Shown: one piece after another, positions 24,816 to 36,416 of the stretch | Layout of the letters: each line of letters starts with the position of its first letter | How positions within the stretch are numbered: the first letter of the stretch is position 1 | Assembly: GCA_030386875.1 (NCBI GenBank) | Contig: CM059564.1 | Location: forward strand, 48,132,075-48,196,074 | Source of the DNA: Morinoia aosen | Lineage: Eukaryota > Arthropoda > Malacostraca > Amphipoda > Talitridae | DNA length: 64,000 nt | Direction of reading: 5' to 3' | The notes under the pieces: model-generated | Told to the model about the DNA's origin: nothing | The model's input: only the letters and a program-made list of their open reading frames with translations | Databases searched by the model: none | Translations under genes and position numbers: made by a program

Positions 24816-25048
24816 GAGGAAATTGGGTCGTTGTCGGAGAACCCTCTGAAATACTAACCAGTCAGCTGTCGCTCTTGACTGGCTAGGTCAGTCGCGGATA
24901 AATTCTCCAGCTCCATGTCTGTGTTGAACAAGGCTCACTCTTCTTCTTTTTTCTTACTATTTTTTATGCTATGAAAATTATTATTTTGTCTGGTTATGTA
25001 AAACACAGTCTAAATTGATTGGGTTTGCGATGATGTTTTTTACGCCAA

Positions 25049-25398
25049 CCCCTCAGGGGGGACAACTATTGTATTTGTGGGAATTGTCGCTTTCAGGGGG
25101 AAATGTGCGAGGGCCCGAGCTGAGAGTTAGGTAAGCCTCCGTTTTGTTGAAATGAAGTGTTTTTTGTTGGTGTCAAAGACTAGGTTCACTGCTGTCCTGT
25201 ATTTCAGCTCCCAGTACTTTCTTCTTCAACTTTTATCTTGTTTCATGAACTTCTTTCTCAACTTACTGCTTCTATGCCTCTTCTGCATAGATACCGCGTT
25301 CCTCTATCTCCATACTGAATGGTGCTTTCCTCCTTCCTTTCTTAGGAACGCTTTTTTTTAGCGGTTAGGGAGGCTTAAACTGACATCTTATCTAATCT
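25049..25398 (+). repeat. F1 interspersed repeat, near full length
   Basis: Starts CCCCTCAGGGGG, then ACAACTATTGTAT, GCGAGGGCCCGAGCTGAGAG and TTTCAGCTCCCAGTACTTTC, and ends AGCGGTTAGGGAGGCTTAAA with a TTATCTAATC tail. Confidence 0.88.
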
Positions 25399-26439
25399 TC
25401 CAAACCCTTCTCGTAGTCGCAGCGACGAAAGCTCTGCTATGTGCTGTTTTTGTGGGGTCCAAATTTAAAAGTTAGTGTTTTTTTTTTCATTAAATTTAAA
25501 AATTTCTACAGCAAGAGAGCGGCACGATGGGTAGCTGAGTCAGTGTAAGAACTCACGCTGTCGGCTGCGCCCCAACGACTACGTTGATCGCTTGAAAATC
25601 TGTCTTCCAAACCTCTCAAAGGCTTAGTTCAAGTTCTGTATTCGGGTTCTCCCGAGTGCCGCTCCTAAGTCGCTCGGGCTGCTCTTATTTTGGAGAGCTT
25701 CTTGCTGGTGCGCCAAGCTTGTTTTCACAATCTTATGCTCTCACAGATTACCGTTCCGTATTCTTAGCAGCACTTCAAACCATCTATTATTTCTGTGAAA
25801 ACATGCGAGAATTTCCGTGCCTGAAACCATGCTTTATTTCTGTGAAAACATCGGAAATTTCTAGAGGTACCTTTATTGGCTTGGTTTTAAAGTTGAGATT
25901 ATTTCTTACGGAAAATTCGACGAAATTTGCGTCGGTTGTTGGGACGAAGTGAGTTAAGGACACAGTCACTCGGCAGGGCGTCATGTGATAGTTTCTTGAC
26001 ATCGATGTTGATGTAAATGAGCCGACGTCTTCACTTGTGGCGTCCTGAGCTGGGCAGGTTAGAATTTGGCTGGTACAGAATATGCTCATGAATTTAAGTT
26101 GGGAATATGACAATGAAAATAAATTTTGCTGGTTTAGAATATGCTCATGAATTTGAATTGGGAAAATACGCGTGAAAATGAATTCGTCTGGTTTAGAATG
26201 GATCGTTCTGAACTGGGCAGTGGGCGGGTTTAGATTATGCGCAATAACTGGAACAACTTGAGACAAACTGTAAGGAATAGTCGCCTAGAATAACCTTTTC
26301 CAGACAAAAATCCATGCAATGTACCCTAACGCATTTGGCGGCATCTACTCCAAGACGAACAAGACTGCCTGTATCGAGGCACCAAACCGTGTTTTCGATC
26401 ACACCTGTGTGACGTGAGGTCCCTACATCATTGACATAG
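25399..26439. other. Unannotated stretch with a ~60-bp duplication
   Basis: At about 26067-26190, two copies share AGAATATGCTCATGAATTT, and a third partial copy follows. The surrounding sequence has no supported gene. Confidence 0.5.
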
Positions 26440-26673
26440 TTAGACTTTGACTGCGGCAGGTAAAACTGAAGTGCAACTGTGCAATATTCAGCTCGAACTT
26501 GAAATCAATTGTAGTGCGCAATCATTAAAAATAAAAAATGAATTGGTTCTTTCCTTCATTCAACTTTAATGAAGTATTGATGAAAATGGAATTTGTGACT
26601 AATGTTTGGTTAGCAGCGTAATGAAATTTCCCTCCGTGGCCACCGAAGGCTCACGTCGCAGTCAAAGTGTTAA
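26440..26673. mobile_element. piggyBac-like MITE
   Basis: Left end TTAGACTTTGACTGCGGCAG; right end GTCGCAGTCAAAGTGTTAA. The ends are inverted (ACTTTGACTGCG) and the right border is TTAA; the left TTAA has become TTAG. An imperfect ACCGAAGGC replaces the usual subterminal palindrome. Same family as 9326-9539 and 43507-43738. Confidence 0.75.
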
Positions 26674-26892
26674 AATTAAAGTCGGTCAGACATACCTTGG
26701 ATCTGCAGCTTATTACGTACCTCACAGGAACAACCTGCCTGCATTATTGTTGCCTCATTGCAGCAGTCAGAATTTGGTGAAGGCTTCCCGCGCTGAGTAC
26801 GTGTCTTGCATTATCATTTGGTGCTTGTTTGGTTGGTCGGGTCGATGGCATCACACGGGGGCACACCGCGGCCTGCCTCTACCCTTGTGTGG

Positions 26893-27399
26893 GGCGCGTG
26901 TGTGTTGTGTGGGGCGCTGTGTGTGCTGTGTGGGGCGCTCTGTGTGCTGTGTGGGGCGCTGTGTGTGCTGTGTGGGGCGCTGTGTGTGCTGTGTGGGGCG
27001 CTGTGTGTGCTGTGTGGGGCGCTGTGTGTGCTGTGTGGGGCGCTGTGTGTGCTGTGTGGGGCGCTGTGTGTGCTGTGTGGGGCGCTGTGTGTGCTGTGTG
27101 GGGCGCTGTGTGTGCTGTGTGGGGCGCTGTGTGTGCTGTGTGGGGCGCTGTGTGTGCTGTGTGGGGCGCTGTGTGTGCTGTGTGGGCGCTGTTTGTGCTG
27201 GGTGGGGCGCTGTGTGTGCTGTGTGGGGCGCTGTGTGTGCTCTGTGGGGTGCTGTGTGTGCTGTGTGGGGCGCTGTGTGTGCTGTGTGGGGCGCTGTGTG
27301 TGCTGTGTGGGGCGCTGTGTGTGCTGTGTGGGGCGCTGTGTGTGCTGTGTGGGCGCTGTGTGCTGTGTGGGGCGCTGTGTGTGCTGTGTGGGCGTCCGC
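26893..27399. repeat. 21-bp minisatellite, about 24 copies
   Basis: Unit GGGGCGCTGTGTGTGCTGTG plus T. Several single-base deletions shift the frame, and one unit has GGGTGCTGTG. Open frames (VLCGALC cycles) are by-products. Confidence 0.95.
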
Positions 27400-28087
27400 C
27401 TGTCGTGGCAAGAGATGAGCTTCAGAGTTTAGCTCGCCTGTTCGTCCCGTTCATGCAGCTGGGATCAAATGTTCGATTTTACCTAATTTTCACGGTATTT
27501 TTAATTGTCAAAGAGTACATCTTACTCAGGGTCTTCTGGCCATTCATTTTTCGGCGCTCTAGTGATATTAGAATATATTCATCCTTCGTAGCCACTAGGA
27601 TATTTACTACCCGCATTGAAACGGAGAAATGGATTGTTTGTCATACCATAAGCATGAAGAACAAATGTATTCTAAGCGGTACCCGCGTCTGAAGATAAGA
27701 ATACGATTGAGGCTGCCAAAACTTGAGGTGTTTCCATATTTAGGAATGACAATATATTTGTTTGAGCGAAAGTTCTCAGCGGATGAAGAACAATGTCCAT
27801 CACCTATTTGAAGTGTTGTATTGTATGTGCCCGTGATGGTGCAAAATTAGTGATCGTTGCGATAATTTTTTCCTAGACTTGTCTCACTTTTAAAACTAAA
27901 TTCTAGTCTTTGAAAATTTCTCTTACGTCTTTCCTGTACCTTCGCTAAGTTATTTTTTAGGAGCGTTTGAAATTTCAGTGGAGCTGAAGGGTTCATTAGT
28001 GCGGAGAGACGGGTTCAATAATGTTAATTAGGCTTGGTATTGTAAGTCACTTGTGACCTAGTGGAGAGACTCATTCCTGGCTCTGTA
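27400..28087. other. Unannotated stretch
   Basis: AT-rich; no supported feature. Confidence 0.4.
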
Positions 28088-28326
28088 CTTGTGTTGGCAT
28101 CAGTGATCGGAGTTGTATTTGATGGATTGGCATATCAGAACCCCTCAAGGTCCCAGAATGCAATCAGAATCGTATCGGATATCGTAGCATCGAAGCGCTT
28201 TTTAAAGTGTTGGAACACAATCAGTAACGTATCCAATAAATTGACATTTCAGAGTTTTTTAAAAAAAGGTGTCGGAATAGAATCGGAATCGTATCGGATA
28301 TCGTAGTATAGGAGTGATTTTTAACG
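28088..28326. repeat. Ancient ~60-bp tandem repeat, about 4 units
   Basis: Two copies hold AATCGTATCGGATATCGTAG (about 28168 and 28288). Intervening units have GTGTTGGAACACAATCAG and CATTTCAGAG versions. Similarity between units is low, so the array is old. Confidence 0.6.
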
Positions 28327-28739
28327 TACGTGCATCGAAGTTTTGAAATTGAATTCCGATTCCGATACTGAAAACGGTTCTCCTAATTTTATACTGATAC
28401 GTTGCAGCATTTACAAAGTACATAGTAGCTTGCAGCAGGCCTGTGCTCTAATATTGCCAGCTCTACTTAAGTGTATGACTTTAAATAAACTTGAAAAGAC
28501 TTCCAAAATGTCTAAATTATGTAAATTCTAATTTATGTAAATTCTAATTTATGTTGATCCCAACTTATGTACCTTACTGGTAGATTATTTAACTTGAAAA
28601 TTTCGACTGTCTCTTTTATACTAGTCTGAATTTTCTGTGGTCTGTTTTGTCCTGAGTTTTTTTTGGGATTTACGTTTCAAATCTTTTATTTTTGTATTGA
28701 TTTATCGTCAAAGATATTACAATTATGAACATACACTTT

Positions 28740-29291
28740 ACTTGTTGGAAAATATGCATTTTCAAAAGATTTTTATTTGTAGGAGCAGTTCATCAGTTAA
28801 GTCTCAGTAACTTGTCAGTATTTATTGTCCCAAACATTTGGGTAACTAATTTAATTTCAAAGGTAATTCTGTGCTAGGAAAAAGGACGAATGTAAGATTA
28901 CTGTTATGTACCTACGTAGCTAAAATACAATACTCAGCCAGCTCCCCCCAAAACCATAAAACAAACAGGTATCGCAATCGTATCGAGACATATGCATAGA
29001 ATCAGAATTGTAGCAAAATCATTCGGACATTCGGTGTTCTATGCGTATGTCTCGATACGATTGCCATACCTGTTTGTTTTATAGTTTTGGGGGAGCTGGC
29101 TGAGTATTTTATTTTAGCTACGTTGGTACATATCTCACATTCGTGCTATTTTCCTTGCACAGGATTACCTTGGAAATTAAATTAGTTACCCAAATGTTAG
29201 GGGCAATAAAAACAAACAAGTTACTGAAAGTTAACTGATGAACTGCTACTACAAATAAAAGTCTTTTGAAAATGCATATTTTCTAACAAGT
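28740..29291. repeat. 552-bp foldback (inverted repeat)
   Basis: Left arm starts ACTTGTTGGAAAATATGCAT; the right arm ends with a near-complement at 29291. Arms of about 250 bp contain, in inverted form, AGCCAGCTCCCCC and AACAAACAGGTAT. The spacer is about 40 bp near 29016. No target-site duplication is evident. No coding capacity. Confidence 0.85.
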
Positions 29292-29706
29292 TGTTATTTG
29301 AATGAAAACACGTTTATTCTTCATCGAAGCGTTGAGACTGATCTTGTGTTATATTAAAAATTACAACGAACACAACAAGAGAGACTAGTCTAGGTTTGAG
29401 TGCAACACATGTGGTGGAGTGGCGGGCCATAAAATGCCGCCACCTGCGCCCCACACTTGTGACGAGTGGTGCTTAAACATTTTGATTATTCATCACATTA
29501 TCGTCAAGGTATTTTACGCCTTACTGAACGTGCAGTTGAGTTAATAGTCGCGTGTTGCATGGAGCCGATTTTAAACTTCTCCAGAAGCCCACTTGAGAAA
29601 ATGATGCGTTGGTGTCATGACCGAAAATTCATCAAAATTATAATCATAAATACTACACTACTGAAAGTTATTTCTTAAATAACACTTTTGGTTGAAATTG
29701 TGGCGT
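29292..29706. other. Unannotated stretch
   Basis: No supported feature. Confidence 0.4.
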
Positions 29707-29885
29707 GTTGCCGCTGATACAGCGTTGTGTGTTGGTGCCAACGTACCATTGGATGAGATGTTGGTACGATGCAGCGTTGCGTTGTGTGTTGGTACCAACG
29801 TACCATTGGATGAGATGTTGGTACGATGCAGCGTTGCGTTGTGTGTTGGTACCAACGTACCATATTCGATGAGAGTTGGTACGTG
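29707..29885. repeat. 57-bp repeat, about 3 copies
   Basis: Unit contains GTGTGTTGGTACCAACGTAC and CATTGGATGAGATGTTGGTA. The last unit is truncated. A TTGGTACCAA palindrome is in each unit. Confidence 0.92.
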
Positions 29886-30540
29886 GTGCACGTAGGAGGC
29901 ATTTGTTGTATTCCTAGACGTGGTTGCGTTATTGTGAATATTGTGTCCATAACTTCATTGCTTTCTTTTCTGTGAATGCGTGGCGTCAAGTCTGTCGGAT
30001 TTTGTTTGTTGCCTTCATTTTTTGGCTTGAGTGATCGTAAAATCACCTTTTGATATACTTGCCTTGGTTGTATTATTAATTAAAGAGAAGAACTAATTAT
30101 TTTAGTTTTCGGCTGTGTGTCTGAGAATACATGGACGAACTGTTTGACCCCGAACTTATCACAGTTCGCTTTGTCCTTGTGGAAAGCTATATCTGTTGAC
30201 CCACATGGTCAAAATCATGTGTAGGAACGCGTGCTTTGTACGACCAATGCACGTTATAAAGCATCTTCTGTCAAATAAGTTGGAGTATCGTTTTGAGCCA
30301 CTCGATGGATTTGCGACGGGAAGATTTTATCCGGTCGACGAGACGTGCAATGGATGCTGTGTGTGACAAGGAGCGATTATTTCGTTATTTGCAAGCCACC
30401 TGCCCTCGAATGCTGGCTAAACGCCATCGATTTCTGGCTTTACTGTGAGTGATGGCAGTCCTATATGGGTCCAGGGCAGGTATTTTATGCGTGTTCTACA
30501 TAAGCTCGGCCTTGCGGCGTCAGCTGTTCTGGTTTGGAAA
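29886..30540. other. Unannotated stretch
   Basis: No supported gene, repeat or RNA. Confidence 0.4.
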
Positions 30541-31330
30541 TGGTTCTGTTTCTTGTTTCGAAATGGTCGTGTTAGGGGTGGTTCTGTTTCTTGTTTCGAA
30601 ATTGTCGTGTTAAGGGTGGTTCTGTTTCTTGTTTCGAAATGGTCGTGTTAAGGGTGGTTCTGTTTCTTGTTTCGAAATGGTCGTGTTAGGGGTGGTTCTG
30701 TTTCTTGTTTCGAAATGGTCGTGTTAAGGGTGGTTCTGTTTCTTGTTTCGAAATGGTCGTGTTAAGGGTGGTTCTGTTTCTTGTTTCGAAATTGTCGTGT
30801 TAAGGGTGGTTCTGTTTCTTGTTTCGAAATGGTCGTGTTAAGGGTGGTTCTGTTTCTTGTTTCGAAATTGTCGTGTTAAGGGTGGTTCTGTTTCTTGTTT
30901 CGAAATGGTCGTGTTAAGGGTGGTTCTGTTTCTTGTTTCGAAATTGTCGTGTTAAGGGTGGTTCTGTTTCTTGTTTCGAAATGGTCGTGTTAAGGGTGGT
31001 TCTGTTTCTTGTTTCGAAATGGTCGTGTTAAGGGTGGTTCTGTTTCTTGTTTCGAAATGGTCGTGTTAAGGGTGGTTCTGTTTCTTGTTTCGAAATGGTC
31101 GTGTTAAGGGTGGTTCTTTTTCTTGTTTCGAAATGGTCGTGTTAAGGGTGGTTCTGTTTCTTGTTTCGAAATGGTCGTGTTAAGGGTGGTTCTGTTTCTT
31201 GTTTCGAAATGGTCGTGTTAAGGGTGGTTCTGTTTCTTGTTTCGAAATGGTCGTGTTAAGGGTGGTTCTGTTTCTTGTTTCGAAATGGTCGTGTTAAGGG
31301 TGGTTCTGTTTCTTGTTTCGGAATGGTTCT
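30541..31330. repeat. 38-bp minisatellite, about 21 copies
   Basis: Unit GGTCGTGTTAAGGGTGGTTC followed by TGTTTCTTGTTTCGAAAT. Variants are few (TTAGGG for TTAAGG, ATTGTC for ATGGTC). Each unit contains TTCGAA. Confidence 0.96.
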
Positions 31331-31603
31331 GTTGTATCATGAAGAGCTCTTTATGGTCATATTTCTCGGGCTTCAAAAGAATATCTTTGGATCAGATTCC
31401 TTAAACTATCTTTTAGCAACGTTCTGGTTGCTGATTACAATCAGTTGAGTGTTCAACCAGGGAACATTGGGGGCAGTTGCGGGCAGGCGGAGGTCACAGG
31501 CTGTACACTGTGGTGTGCTATAGTGGGCAAACTAAATAAGACCATGGCAATAGTGCATGGGTTTAGGAGAGACATGAGTGTGGCAGAAGCTCCAAAGGGC
31601 TCA

Positions 31604-31738
31604 GTTACAGGGCCATGGCACGGTGACCTTTAGTTCTCGGGTCTGGCCTTCGGAGTGTCGGATGAGCTGGAGCGAGTTGGCCTCGAAGCAGTCCTTGCGT
31701 TCGTAAATGAAGCCAAGCAGCTCACAGTTGCATCTTCT
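31604..31738 (-). CDS. Candidate internal exon, product unknown
   Basis: On the minus strand a 45-codon stretch shows strong G/C preference at third codon positions in otherwise AT-rich DNA. It is preceded by a plausible acceptor (TATCCTCCCTGATCC ... CTGAG) and followed by CCCTGTAACT, which could serve as a donor. The peptide includes CNCELLGFIYERKDCFEANS and LQLIRHSEGQTRELKVTVPW. I do not recognise the family. The two early Cys and one later Cys could be structural. The frame ends in a stop right after the possible donor. Alternatives: a pseudogene piece, or an exon captured by a transposon. It lies between a minisatellite and an F1 fragment. Confidence 0.33.
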
Positions 31739-31801
31739 CTCAGCGTGTGGATCAGGGAGGATAGTGTTCGATAAAGCCTCATTTCGTATTTTAAGTCTAT
31801 T

Positions 31802-31918
31802 TCGATATCCCTTCTGCATGTATATCGCGTTCCCTTATCTCCATACTTATTGGTGCCTTATTCCTTCCTTTCTTTGGAACGTTTTTTTTTTAGCGGTTAT
31901 GGAGGCTTAAACTTACTT
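31802..31918 (+). repeat. F1 repeat, 3' fragment
   Basis: Only the last third is present: CCCTTCTGCAT, CGCGTTCCCTTATCTCCATA, then AGCGGTTATGGAGGCTTAAA. The head and pyrimidine section are missing. Confidence 0.8.
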
Positions 31919-32045
31919 CGAACCTTACCTGTTGTGTGGTTGTGGTGTTGCTTTGCTGCTTCGGTAGCTGCCGCCATCGATTCGACCAGAGGTGTGCGAG
32001 CGTTGCCACTGTAGCAGGTTGATAGAGCTGTGCCTAGCGCTGCAG

Positions 32046-33045
32046 TCTGTCAGCCAGAATGGCAGCCTGTCAGCCAGAATGGCAGCCTGTCAGCCAGAAT
32101 GGCAGCCAGAATGGCAGCCTGTCAGCCAGAATGGCAGCCTGTCAGCCAGAATGGCAGCCTGTTAGCCAGAATGGCAGCCTGTCAGCCAGAATGGCAGCCT
32201 GTAAGCCAGAATGGCAGCCTGTCAGCCAGAATGGCAGCCTGTCAGCCAGAATGACAGCCTGTCAGCCAGAATGGCAGCCTGTCAGCCAGAATGGCAGCCT
32301 GTCAGCCAGAATGGCAGCCTGTCAGCCAGAATGGCAGCCTGTCAGCCAGAATGGCAGCCTGTCAGCCAGAATGACAGCCTGTCAGCCAGAATGGCAGCCT
32401 GTCAGCCAGAATGGCAGCCTGTCAGCCAGAATGGCAGCCTGTCAGCCAGAATGGCAGCCTGTCAGCCAGAATGGCAGCCTGTCAGCCAGAATGGCAGCCT
32501 GTCACCCAGAATGGCAGCCTGTCAGCCAGAATGGCAGCCTGTCACCCAGAATGGCAGCCTGTCACCCAGAATGGCAGCCTGTCACCCAGAATGGCAGCCT
32601 GTCACCCAGAATGGCAGCCTGTCACCCAGAATGGCAGCCTGTCAGCCAGAATGGCAGCCTGTCACCCAGAATGGCAGCCTGTCAGCCAGAATGGCAGCCT
32701 GTCACCCAGAATGGCAGCCTGTCACCCAGAATGGCAGCCTCTCAGCCAGAAAGGCAGCCTGTCAGCCAGAATGGTAGCCTCTCAGCCATAATGGCAGCCT
32801 GTCAGCCATAATGGCAGCCTGTCAGCCAGAATGGCAGCCTGTCAGCCAGAATGGCAGCCTGTCAGCCAGAATGGCAGCCTGTCAGCCAGAATGGCAGCCT
32901 GTCAGCCAGAATGGCAGCCTGTCAGCCAGAATGGCAGCCTGTCAGCCAGAATGGCAGCCTGTCAGCCAGAATGGCAGCCTGTCAGCCAGAATGGCAGCCT
33001 GCCAGCCAGCATGGCAGTCTGCCAGCCAGAATGGCAGTCCGCCAA
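32046..33045. repeat. 20-bp minisatellite, about 50 copies
   Basis: Unit GTCAGCCAGAATGGCAGCCT. A block at about 32500-32740 alternates with a CACCCAGAATGG variant, and rare units have GACAG or CTCAG. One 11-bp truncated unit occurs near 32105. No stop codon arises, which explains the long frames. Confidence 0.97.
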
Positions 33046-34478
33046 ACCCCATTTTCCGTGTCATTTCATTTCTCCCGCACATTTCTGGAGCCTATTTTGG
33101 ACGGCAGATCCAAGGTCAGGGCAGCGACGCCCAAGGTCACCAAGTCTGCCTTGGGAACCAGTCCGTATTTCCTGCGATCTCTGCTCAATATTGCCTGCCT
33201 GTGGTGGCTGCAGTTCTCATTTCTTCCAGGTTTTGGTTGTGCGATGGCTGTCGAAGCCCTTTGTTTGAATTGTTTCTCGGTGCTGCAGTTTCGTACTCTT
33301 TTCGTGCTATATTTAAAATAACTCCGTCCTTTCTCAAATTATTTTGCTGGGACTCGGTGCTTTAGTTTTTTATTTCTTATCGCGCGACGTTTAAAATAAC
33401 TCCGTACTTTTTATGTATTTCGAATCGCCAAGACGTTTTGTGAAGACGCGTTTCAATACTGTTGTTAGTCCTTTGTCGGTTTTTCTTTCTTCTTACGATG
33501 ATTGCGATTTGTGATGGTGTTTGTTTGGAGCGATAAGAAGGTACAGAGATCTGCTGTAGTGCATACAGCCCTGGAACGCTGCTGTTCCTCTGCTGGCTCG
33601 TACGAGGGAGGGAAATCAGGGTGAGAGCTTTCGTTCTTGTTGATTTATTATTTTAAAAACAAATTACTCAAATTACTCAAGTTGACGATGCGCATGAAAC
33701 CACAGACGATTGCGTTGTTGCATAGGGCATTATAGGACAGGCAACACTTGGGAAGGTGACTTAATTTTCATGCGCGAACAATCCATCTCGCAGTTAGTGC
33801 AAGTCAGTGCAAGTCAGTGCAATGGTAAGTTTTGTCTCGTGCAAATATATCTTGGCCTAAGGTCTGATAACGTTTTGGAGGCTGTGCTATCACCCGTGAG
33901 TGTTGGCAGCGGCTCACTGAAGCTCCAGCAGCTTCCTGAATGTGTGATTTTTCAGTATTTAGAAGTAGGCTTTTGAAGTTGATCAGTTTTGCACCGAAAG
34001 TAAAGTGGCTGTATTTCGGTCGGTAGTGCTTTTTATTTAATCAAATTCAGACAGTAGCTTTTGTATATGTGGTGTGAACATTATTTTTGTGTCGTTTAAA
34101 TGCGAAACAAAGTGTTCCTATGTGGTGTGTGAGATCTATGCAAACCTTGTAATTAGTAATTTTCCTTTGTACAATGCTGATATAACTTAGTACGATTTTC
34201 AAATCTAAGTATATTTTTTAGATTTGTATTTGTGTCGCTCTTTTTCTCATTTGCTCAAAACACGACCTCATGAAAGGTTTAACGCATCAACTCGAAAATC
34301 ATAATCACCAATGAAAGGCCAGTTTATAATTCGAGCCGGTAGGATGCAATTTTAAGGCGTGTTAAATATTTGACATTAATTTTGATTACTTTTCTTTCAG
34401 GTGGGTGTTACAGAGACTTAAGGTCTGTTGCAGCGCTGTGTCTGGGCGACTGGAAGGCATGATAGTAAGTTCTATGTA
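33046..34478. other. Unannotated stretch
   Basis: No domain recognised in frames that run out of the array (to 33365). No RNA gene found. AGTCAGTGCA occurs in tandem near 33800. Confidence 0.4.
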
Positions 34479-34671
34479 CAGTATGTTCCACAAAAACCCG
34501 AACCGAGTATTTATTTTCCGTATCAGTAATACCATCATAAAAATAACATAAGCATTTAATGTCAAGCAAGATTATGCGGCATCACTGATAACTAATGACA
34601 CGGAAAATAATTACGGGTGTTGCTGATACCGGAAAATTATTACTCGGTTCGGGTTTTTGTGGGACATACGG
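34479..34671. mobile_element. Mariner-like MITE with TA duplication
   Basis: Terminal inverted repeats: left CAGTATGTTCCACAAAAACC and right end complementary to CCGTATGTCCCACAAAAACC. They continue through CGAACCGAGTA and the TTTTCCG-TATCAG segment. TA lies on both sides (34477-34478 and 34672-34673). 193 bp, no coding capacity. TA targets and CAGT-type ends are typical of Tc1/mariner. Confidence 0.88.
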
Positions 34672-34673
34672 TA

Positions 34674-35155
34674 TATTTCCGTTCTTCATCACACAGAGGA
34701 AAAATGGTATGTTCATTTCTATGGAGAAAATACAACTCTTGTTCGGCTAGCCAATACAACGGCTTCATTTCAAACAAACTTTATGACGTCACCATTGCGA
34801 CATGTCGTTAGGCCAATAGCGGTGACAGATTTGGAGCTAGCAGTGTTGTCAGATGCAATATGAGCGCTGCTATTGGTTCGTTGCCATGACGTTAGCATTG
34901 CCACACGGTCGACGAAAAAAGGCTGGTTTGACCCTACCTTGTTTCTTCTACCGTGACGTTAGATTACCTCAGGTCAATATCAGAGAAAAGTATGGATGAA
35001 TAAGTTAGGCCGTGTGTGAAGCTTTCGACACTTATGAATTGATATCGTCCGAGTTAGGAAATTATTTTTTTTTGAAGTACGTGTGGTTGATTGTATCATG
35101 ACATGAGAAACTGCTTCGTTATGGTAGATGACTTCGATACTGATGTAGTGATTGG
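34674..35155. other. Unannotated stretch
   Basis: No supported feature. Confidence 0.4.
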
Positions 35156-35292
35156 TGTGAGTAACTGATGAAATGACTGGTGTGACTGTAACTGATGAAA
35201 TGACTGGCGTGACTGTAACTGATGAAATGACTGGCGTGACTGTAACTGATGAAATGACTGGCGTGACTGTAACTGATGAAACGACGGGAGTG
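35156..35292. repeat. 27-bp repeat, about 5 copies
   Basis: Unit GATGAAATGACTGGCGTGAC plus TGTAACT. The first and last units are diverged. Confidence 0.93.
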
Positions 35293-35690
35293 AAATAGCA
35301 ATTTTTTAAACCATCTATTTACCACAAGTGACGCAGCAATAGATTGTATCTCGAGTCTAGTACGATGAACACATTTGAGTATAGCTACTTGGGGGCCCGA
35401 ATAAGTTCAGCGACTTCTAGGGCATCCTATCATCAACGCTATTTTAAGTGCACAGTTATGTTTAAACTAATTTACTTGACATAGTTAAATACTAGACTGA
35501 TCAATAAATTAGTTGTCACATGATTCGAGGCTTTATTTTTACAACGATAGTTAACATGGGCTAGATGGGAACAGTATATTCTAGGATGACTTCTTGAGTT
35601 GACTTGATTTTGCCTTCCGTTGATCCTAACTATTGCGCCTTCATGAGCTGGGGTTACTTCTGCTGTTGCTGGGCAGCGTGCCATTTGTGT
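35293..35690. other. Unannotated stretch
   Basis: No supported feature. Confidence 0.4.
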
Positions 35691-36090
35691 TGCTGCTGCA
35701 GTGCTGGTGGTGGTGGTAGTGTTGCTGCAGCGGTGGTGTTGCTGCAGTGCTGGTGGTAGTGTTGCTGCAGTGGTGGCGGTGATGGTAGTGTTGCTGCAGC
35801 GGTGGTGGTGATGGTAGTGTTGCTGCAGTGGTGGTGGTGGTGGTGTTGCTGCAGTGGTGGTGGTGGTGGTGGTGGTGGTGGTGGTGTTGCTGTTGCTGCA
35901 GTGGTGTGATGGTAGTGTTGCTGCAGTGGTGGTGATGGTAGTGTTGCTGCAGTGGTGGTGATGGTAGTGTTGCTGCAGTGGTGGTGATGGTAGTGTTGCT
36001 GCAGTGGTGGTGATGGTAGTGTTGCTGCAGTGGTGGTGATGGTAGTGTTGCTGCAGTGGTGGTGATGGTAGTGTTACTGCAGTGGTGGTG
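35691..36090. repeat. 26-bp GT-rich minisatellite
   Basis: The regular part, about 35905-36085, has unit GTTGCTGCAGTGGTGGTGAT plus GGTAGT. The left part is irregular with (GTG)n runs. A PstI-type CTGCAG occurs in every unit. Confidence 0.92.
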
Positions 36091-36115
36091 GTACCAACAG
36101 CCTTTTCTGTATGGT

Positions 36116-36357
36116 GCTGCTACACAGCAGCTGTGTAGCAGGACGATGACAATTTAAAGCTGCAGTTTCGGCGGCAGCACACAGCTTGAACACGGAGAGG
36201 AGCTGTACACGAGGATAACAGCGCGGCTGTCGAATAACAGCTGCCCCTACAGTCCAGCTGCGCAACAGCCAACAGCCTTGCGTACAGCTGCAGCGTCCGT
36301 CTGCTGTGGCGCAGTTCCAGTCGCAGCTGCAGGGGTGAGCGACCTGGGCTGCAGCTG
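36116..36357. promoter_or_regulatory. Dense CAGCTG cluster with a 25-bp near-palindrome
   Basis: Six CAGCTG hexamers at 36128, 36238, 36255, 36285, 36324 and 36352. The first is inside a 25-bp near-palindrome at 36116-36140 (CTGCTACACAG, a CAG centre, CTGTGTAGCAG). The segment is non-tandem and GC-rich. This is a homotypic bHLH-type site cluster by sequence; regulatory function is inference. Confidence 0.45.
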
Positions 36358-36416
36358 CGGCGGTCGTCGGTCTGTTTTTTGCATTGCATTCTGATCTGCG
36401 CGCTGGCTGCTTGTGC

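Noticed and set aside
32030..33365. 250-aa and related frames in the CAGCC array as a mucin-like gene
   Set aside because: Three overlapping frames give the same 20-residue cycle; a minisatellite explains them.
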